Positions 60,316 through 64,000 of a stretch of 64,000 nucleotides of DNA are shown here, in pieces. Position 1 is the first letter of the stretch. Every line of letters begins with the position of its first letter. Origin of the DNA: Symbiodinium natans. Taxonomy: Eukaryota; Sar; Dinophyceae; Suessiales; Symbiodiniaceae. The translations under genes and the position numbers were made by a program. A model generated the notes under the pieces. It made no database searches and was not told the origin of the DNA. It saw nothing but the letters and a program-made list of their open reading frames with translations. Where the stretch lies: positions 794,276-858,275 of the forward strand of contig CAJNDS010001668.1 of the NCBI GenBank assembly GCA_905221605.1, written 5' to 3'.

Positions 60316-62668
60316 CGCCCGCTGTGTGGGGAAGCGTATCTATGGGACCGTGTACGTTTAAGCTCTAGGGGTGTAGGGTTTAGGGTTTAGGGTTTGGGAC
60401 CCGAAGCCCTAAACCCTAAACCTCTAATATGACCGTAAAGACTGTAAGTTCTACGCTCGGGCCCAAGCAAATATATAGTCCTTGCTTGTATTAAATTGCC
60501 CTCGTCCCCAGAGTTTGCCTGGAGCTTCAAACATAAAAAGGGTTCTTGGTTTGGGGTGTTAACTTCGGTTGTCTATGGACCCACAAGAACTTCCGAGCAT
60601 GTCTTGTAGGACATCGGGGTTCAGGCTTTGGAAAGAAAAACATCTCGGACTTATGTGCGGAGGCGGTCAGCAAAACAGTGCAGCTTTGCAAGCGGTCTGG
60701 GATGACTTAGCAGCGCTGTCCGGGTGTTCAGGATTCGTGGCACGGTGCCTGAACCCAAAAATCCGAAACCCAAACACCCTGGACCCCTAAGTCCGCCAGC
60801 CCGTTGAAAACCCAAGCCCCTGAAACCCCAAACCCCCCTAGCCTTTAATCTCGCTTGCCTTCTTGAAAGGGTTCTGAAGTATGGGCCCATGGGTTGTAAG
60901 GGGTCCCCTTATAAGGGACCCAAGCCCAAAAACCCAAAAACCCAAAACCCTACCCTAAGAACCCTACACCAATCCTTGAGAGCAACAGTCCGAAGCCCCT
61001 GAAGCCGGAAGAAGCCAGCGCCTAGGTTTAGGGTTTAGGGTTTAGGGTTTGGGGTTAGGGGTTCGGGTTGAGGGTTTAGAGTTTAAGGTTCAGGGTTCAG
61101 GGTTTCGGGTTTGGGTTTTAGGTTTTAGGGTTAGTTTCTTCATCGGCCGCCGGCAGAATCTCTTCAGTGCTTTATAACCAATAAGTTTGTGTCCTGAACC
61201 CTCAACACTGCACCCTTAACTCTCAACCCTCACCACACCCTTCCCCGGCCCTGCCCAAAGACACAAATCATATCAAGTATTACATAAGTATATCTATACA
61301 TTTTTGTTTTTTCATTTTTGTAGTATGTATGTATCTTATGTTGGTTATTTACACATGCATCATGGAATAAAAGTGAAAATCAATACATTAAAGCCATTGG
61401 ATTCCCTTTTCGAGAGGGAGGAGGAAGCCCGAAACTCGACCAGCGCCTGAGCTTTTGGGCTCAGGTCGACGTGGGGGTCTCCCGCCAAGTGCCAGCGCGG
61501 AGACAGCCTTGAGGTGTAAAAAGGAGGGGAAAGGATTCAGTGTGTAGGGTTTAGGGCGCGCGGGCTAATGAAGCCAACCGTGTTTAGTGTTGGGGTCTAG
61601 GGTTGAGGGTTTAGGGATTAGGGTCTAGGGTTTTGGGTTTAGTGTTTAGTTTTTAGTATTTCGGGTTTAGGGTTTATAGGGGGATAAGAGAATATGTTGA
61701 TGGTGAAAGCTCTTCATAGCCCGAAGGAGAGCAACTGCTCTAACAGGGCACCCCAAATTTTCGCAACTCCCCACATCTGACCTCGAGAGGCAAAGCCCGG
61801 TCTGAGCATTTTGGGCTTAGGGTTTAGGATGTTTTTTTTTTCATGAAGTCGGTCGCACCCTTGCCAGTTCCTGTGCTTTAAAACTTGTCTATCTTTCCCG
61901 AAACCCCGAAGCCCCCTAAAACCCAAAACGTTACAGGCTTTCTGTGTAGTACTGGCCGGGGTCTAGTCTCCAAGTTTCAAGGGTCATCAACCCTAAACCC
62001 TGTATCCTAGATGCTGAACCCTGTTCCCTCAATCCCAAGCCCTAATTCAACCTTAAACTCCTCAGAATTGAAGCGAGGGTACTTCGTCTGCAGCATTTGC
62101 AAGCAAGCTTTGTTTTTTGCCCCGGGCCTTGCGCGCACGCCCCTTCCCCGCCCAAGAAGAAATCAAATCCGCAAATACGAAGCCCTGCAGCCAAGGACTT
62201 CGCAAGCACAGCTGAAACCCTCAACCCTAAACCGCCTAAACCCTAAACCCTAAGAGCTGAACCTGAAACTAAACCCTAAAACGAAGTTTGAACCCCAGAA
62301 GCCTCGCAGAAACCCCATAAACCCAGTAACGCCGATGTCAAGAGTGCGAAGCACTCCGAAGTTGATTGATTCCCCTTCTGACAGACCCCCGACAGCCCCG
62401 TAAAACCGCTGCGGCCTTGCCCTAAACCCAAACCGTAAACGCTGAACCCTGAACCCTATACCCGAAACCCTAGCCCTAAACCCTAAAAACTCTGAAGCAT
62501 ACATACCCTAGGTGCCTTATATACCCCAAACCCCAAACCACGCTTGAATTCCTGGCCTCATCGCGGCGGTTTCCAAGTCCGAGGCCGCAAGCTTTTGGAG
62601 CTCCAGTGCTTTTGAGTAGGGTTTAGGGTTCAGGGTTTTGGGTCTTGGGCTTTGTGTTTGGGAGACTT

Positions 62669-62724
62669 GGGGGGTTTCCGAAATAGGGCGTACCGTATTC
62701 GGGTCCTTCTTTTCGTAAACCTCC
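62669..62724. mobile_element. MITE-like family B, short copy
   Basis: GGGGGTTTCCGAAATAGGG and complement of GGAGGTTTACGAAAAGAAGG with the middle deleted; 56 bp hairpin. Confidence 0.6.
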
Positions 62725-63378
62725 ATTTCTGGGGCCTAGGGAGGCTTCGACTTTAGGAGTGTATAGTGTTGGGGGTTTGGGGCTTAGGGTTAGGGTTTAA
62801 GGTTTAGGGTTCAGGGGTTAGGGTCTAGGGTTTAGGGTTTAGGGTTTAGAGTTTAGGGTAGGAATAGGGTTGAAGCTTTACGGCTTAGAGGGTTTAGGGG
62901 GCTTCGGCTGTCCGTGTAGGGTTGAGAGGAAATGATGAAAGTTCGGGGTTTGCGGGGAGTGTTTGGGGAGCTGTTTGAGGGTTTAGGTTGAGCTCGTTAT
63001 GGCCAAACTTTACGGTTTTCTTGTAGACAGGTTGTCTTTGGGGGCCCTCCCGACTTCCCCTAAAGGGGTTCTACCTTAGATCGGGGTTCAAGTTTAGAGT
63101 TTACCCTATGTTAGGGCCTGCTTACTCCCTGCACCCCTTTCGAGGGTTTAGGTTTCGGGTCTCCTTCTGCCCTGAGGCTTAGGAGTCCAGTTCTGCAGGG
63201 CTAAACCCCAAACTGCTTCTCTGGGCCCTGCGATATAAGCCTAAATCCTCAACCTTAAGCCCTAACCCTAAACCCTAAACCCTAAACCCTAAACCCTAAA
63301 CCCCAAACCCTAACGGCTGCAGGTCATGGCGACAGCCCGACCCTTAGCACCACCGGGCAACCAGAGAACAGCGATTTA

Positions 63379-63476
63379 GGGGTTTACGAAAAAAGGAGAC
63401 CCCTAGTATAGTCCCTCAAATAGTAGGATTCCAGAAGGAAAAGGACCCCAATAAGGTACCCCCCCCCATTCTGGGG
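63379..63476. mobile_element. MITE-like family B, copy 5
   Basis: GGGGTTTACGAAAAAAGGAG start, core TAGTAGGATTCC and AAGGACCCC, GGTACCCC near the right end. Confidence 0.7.
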
Positions 63477-64000
63477 TTTGCGTTGAGTTTTGGTTGGTTT
63501 TGGGTTTTTCCGGGTCGGCTGGTCCGCTATAGTTACCTACCATTTGCAGGGGCCAGACTTTTGGCTTTAAGTCTCCGGTTTGCAACCTACCAGACCTCGT
63601 AGAGCACGCTGGTATCCTAAACCCAAAAGCCAACATTGGGGGATTGAGGGGCCAATAAGGTTCTGGGCCAGCAGCTGTGCTTATGACGTCCTTGGCTGCG
63701 AAAGCCCTACCAGACACAACCTATGGCGTAGAGGGAGCCCCCCTCTTCCCCTCAGCCCCCTTGGGGAGGAAAACAGCTTCCGGGCGAGCCCAACACAAAA
63801 GTCACAGGAACAGCCTCTGAACCTGGCCCTAAACCCCCTAAACCCTAAACCCTAAACCCTCAACCCTAAACCGTAAACCCTAAACCCTACAAACACTGGA
63901 AAGGCCCTGAAAGAGCCGAGGCGTCCAGCAGCAGGGGCCCGGCATCATCCGAGGCAGGGTCTTAGGCCACAGTTGATTCAGGGTCCTAAGGAGGGACCCC

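Larger units (their letters stand above)
60316..64000. other. Downstream region, no firm gene
   Basis: Telomere-like repeats in both orientations and two family B elements. Weak exon-like stretches: YFVCSICKQALFFAPG near 62077, VMATARPLAPPGNQ at 63320-63361, and AEASSSRGPASSEA near 63912-63953. None could be joined. Confidence 0.5.

Overview
This window looks like nuclear DNA of a dinoflagellate. The evidence is dispersed plant-type telomere motif (TTTAGGG/CCCTAAA) throughout, introns that start with GC or GA as well as GT and nearly always have a G right after the 3' AG, GC-rich exon codons, and a fragment of mitochondrial cox1 inserted among nuclear repeats. The species cannot be told from the sequence.

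At first sight the window is a gene desert of degenerate telomere-like repeats. Read by exon logic instead, it holds one very long plus-strand gene. About sixty exons of 12 to 121 bases, scattered from 6214 to a TGA at 60313-60315, join in frame. From about 11.45 kb to 53.04 kb some fifty consecutive exons give an almost unbroken reading frame, with only a few junctions doubtful. The predicted protein has a Pro/Ala-rich N-terminal part (6.2-10.6 kb), a SPRY domain of the hnRNP U-like type (11.4-22.7 kb), a following region with motifs such as LPDEGSFDW and [10 protein letters not shown] (23.3-29.5 kb), a charged Lys/Glu/Ala-rich helical stretch (30.2-41.4 kb), a second conserved block with KSEGFDN and [10 protein letters not shown] (42.2-46.4 kb), an acidic linker (47.5-49.0 kb), a third conserved block with [22 protein letters not shown] and LKLTEE (50.1-55.6 kb), and a Gly/Lys-rich tail (58.0-60.3 kb). 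I recognise this order from SPRY-containing proteins common in dinoflagellates; no database was searched. It is probably a nuclear RNA-binding protein.

The introns make up about 95% of the gene. Many carry a TTTAGGG-type array just inside the 5' splice site and a CCCTAAA-type array just inside the 3' splice site, so the two intron ends are complementary. Exon edges are flanked by short direct repeats, usually built on AGG, as expected if introns arose by insertion. Inside the introns lie passengers: a frameshifted zinc-ribbon/nuclease gene (14.43-16.04 kb), a nuclear copy of mitochondrial cox1 with flanking mitochondrial-type hairpins (37.55-39.01 kb), a second mitochondrial-like AT-rich tract (39.8-41.1 kb), several families of 80-150 bp inverted-repeat (MITE-like) elements, and microsatellites.

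Upstream of the gene (1-6.2 kb) there are telomere-like arrays, a five-copy 541-bp tandem array containing a foldback sequence, an inverted-repeat element and two possible exons of an unknown gene. Downstream (60.3-64 kb) there are more telomere-like arrays, two inverted-repeat elements and only weak candidate exons. No tRNA, rRNA or CRISPR array was seen.
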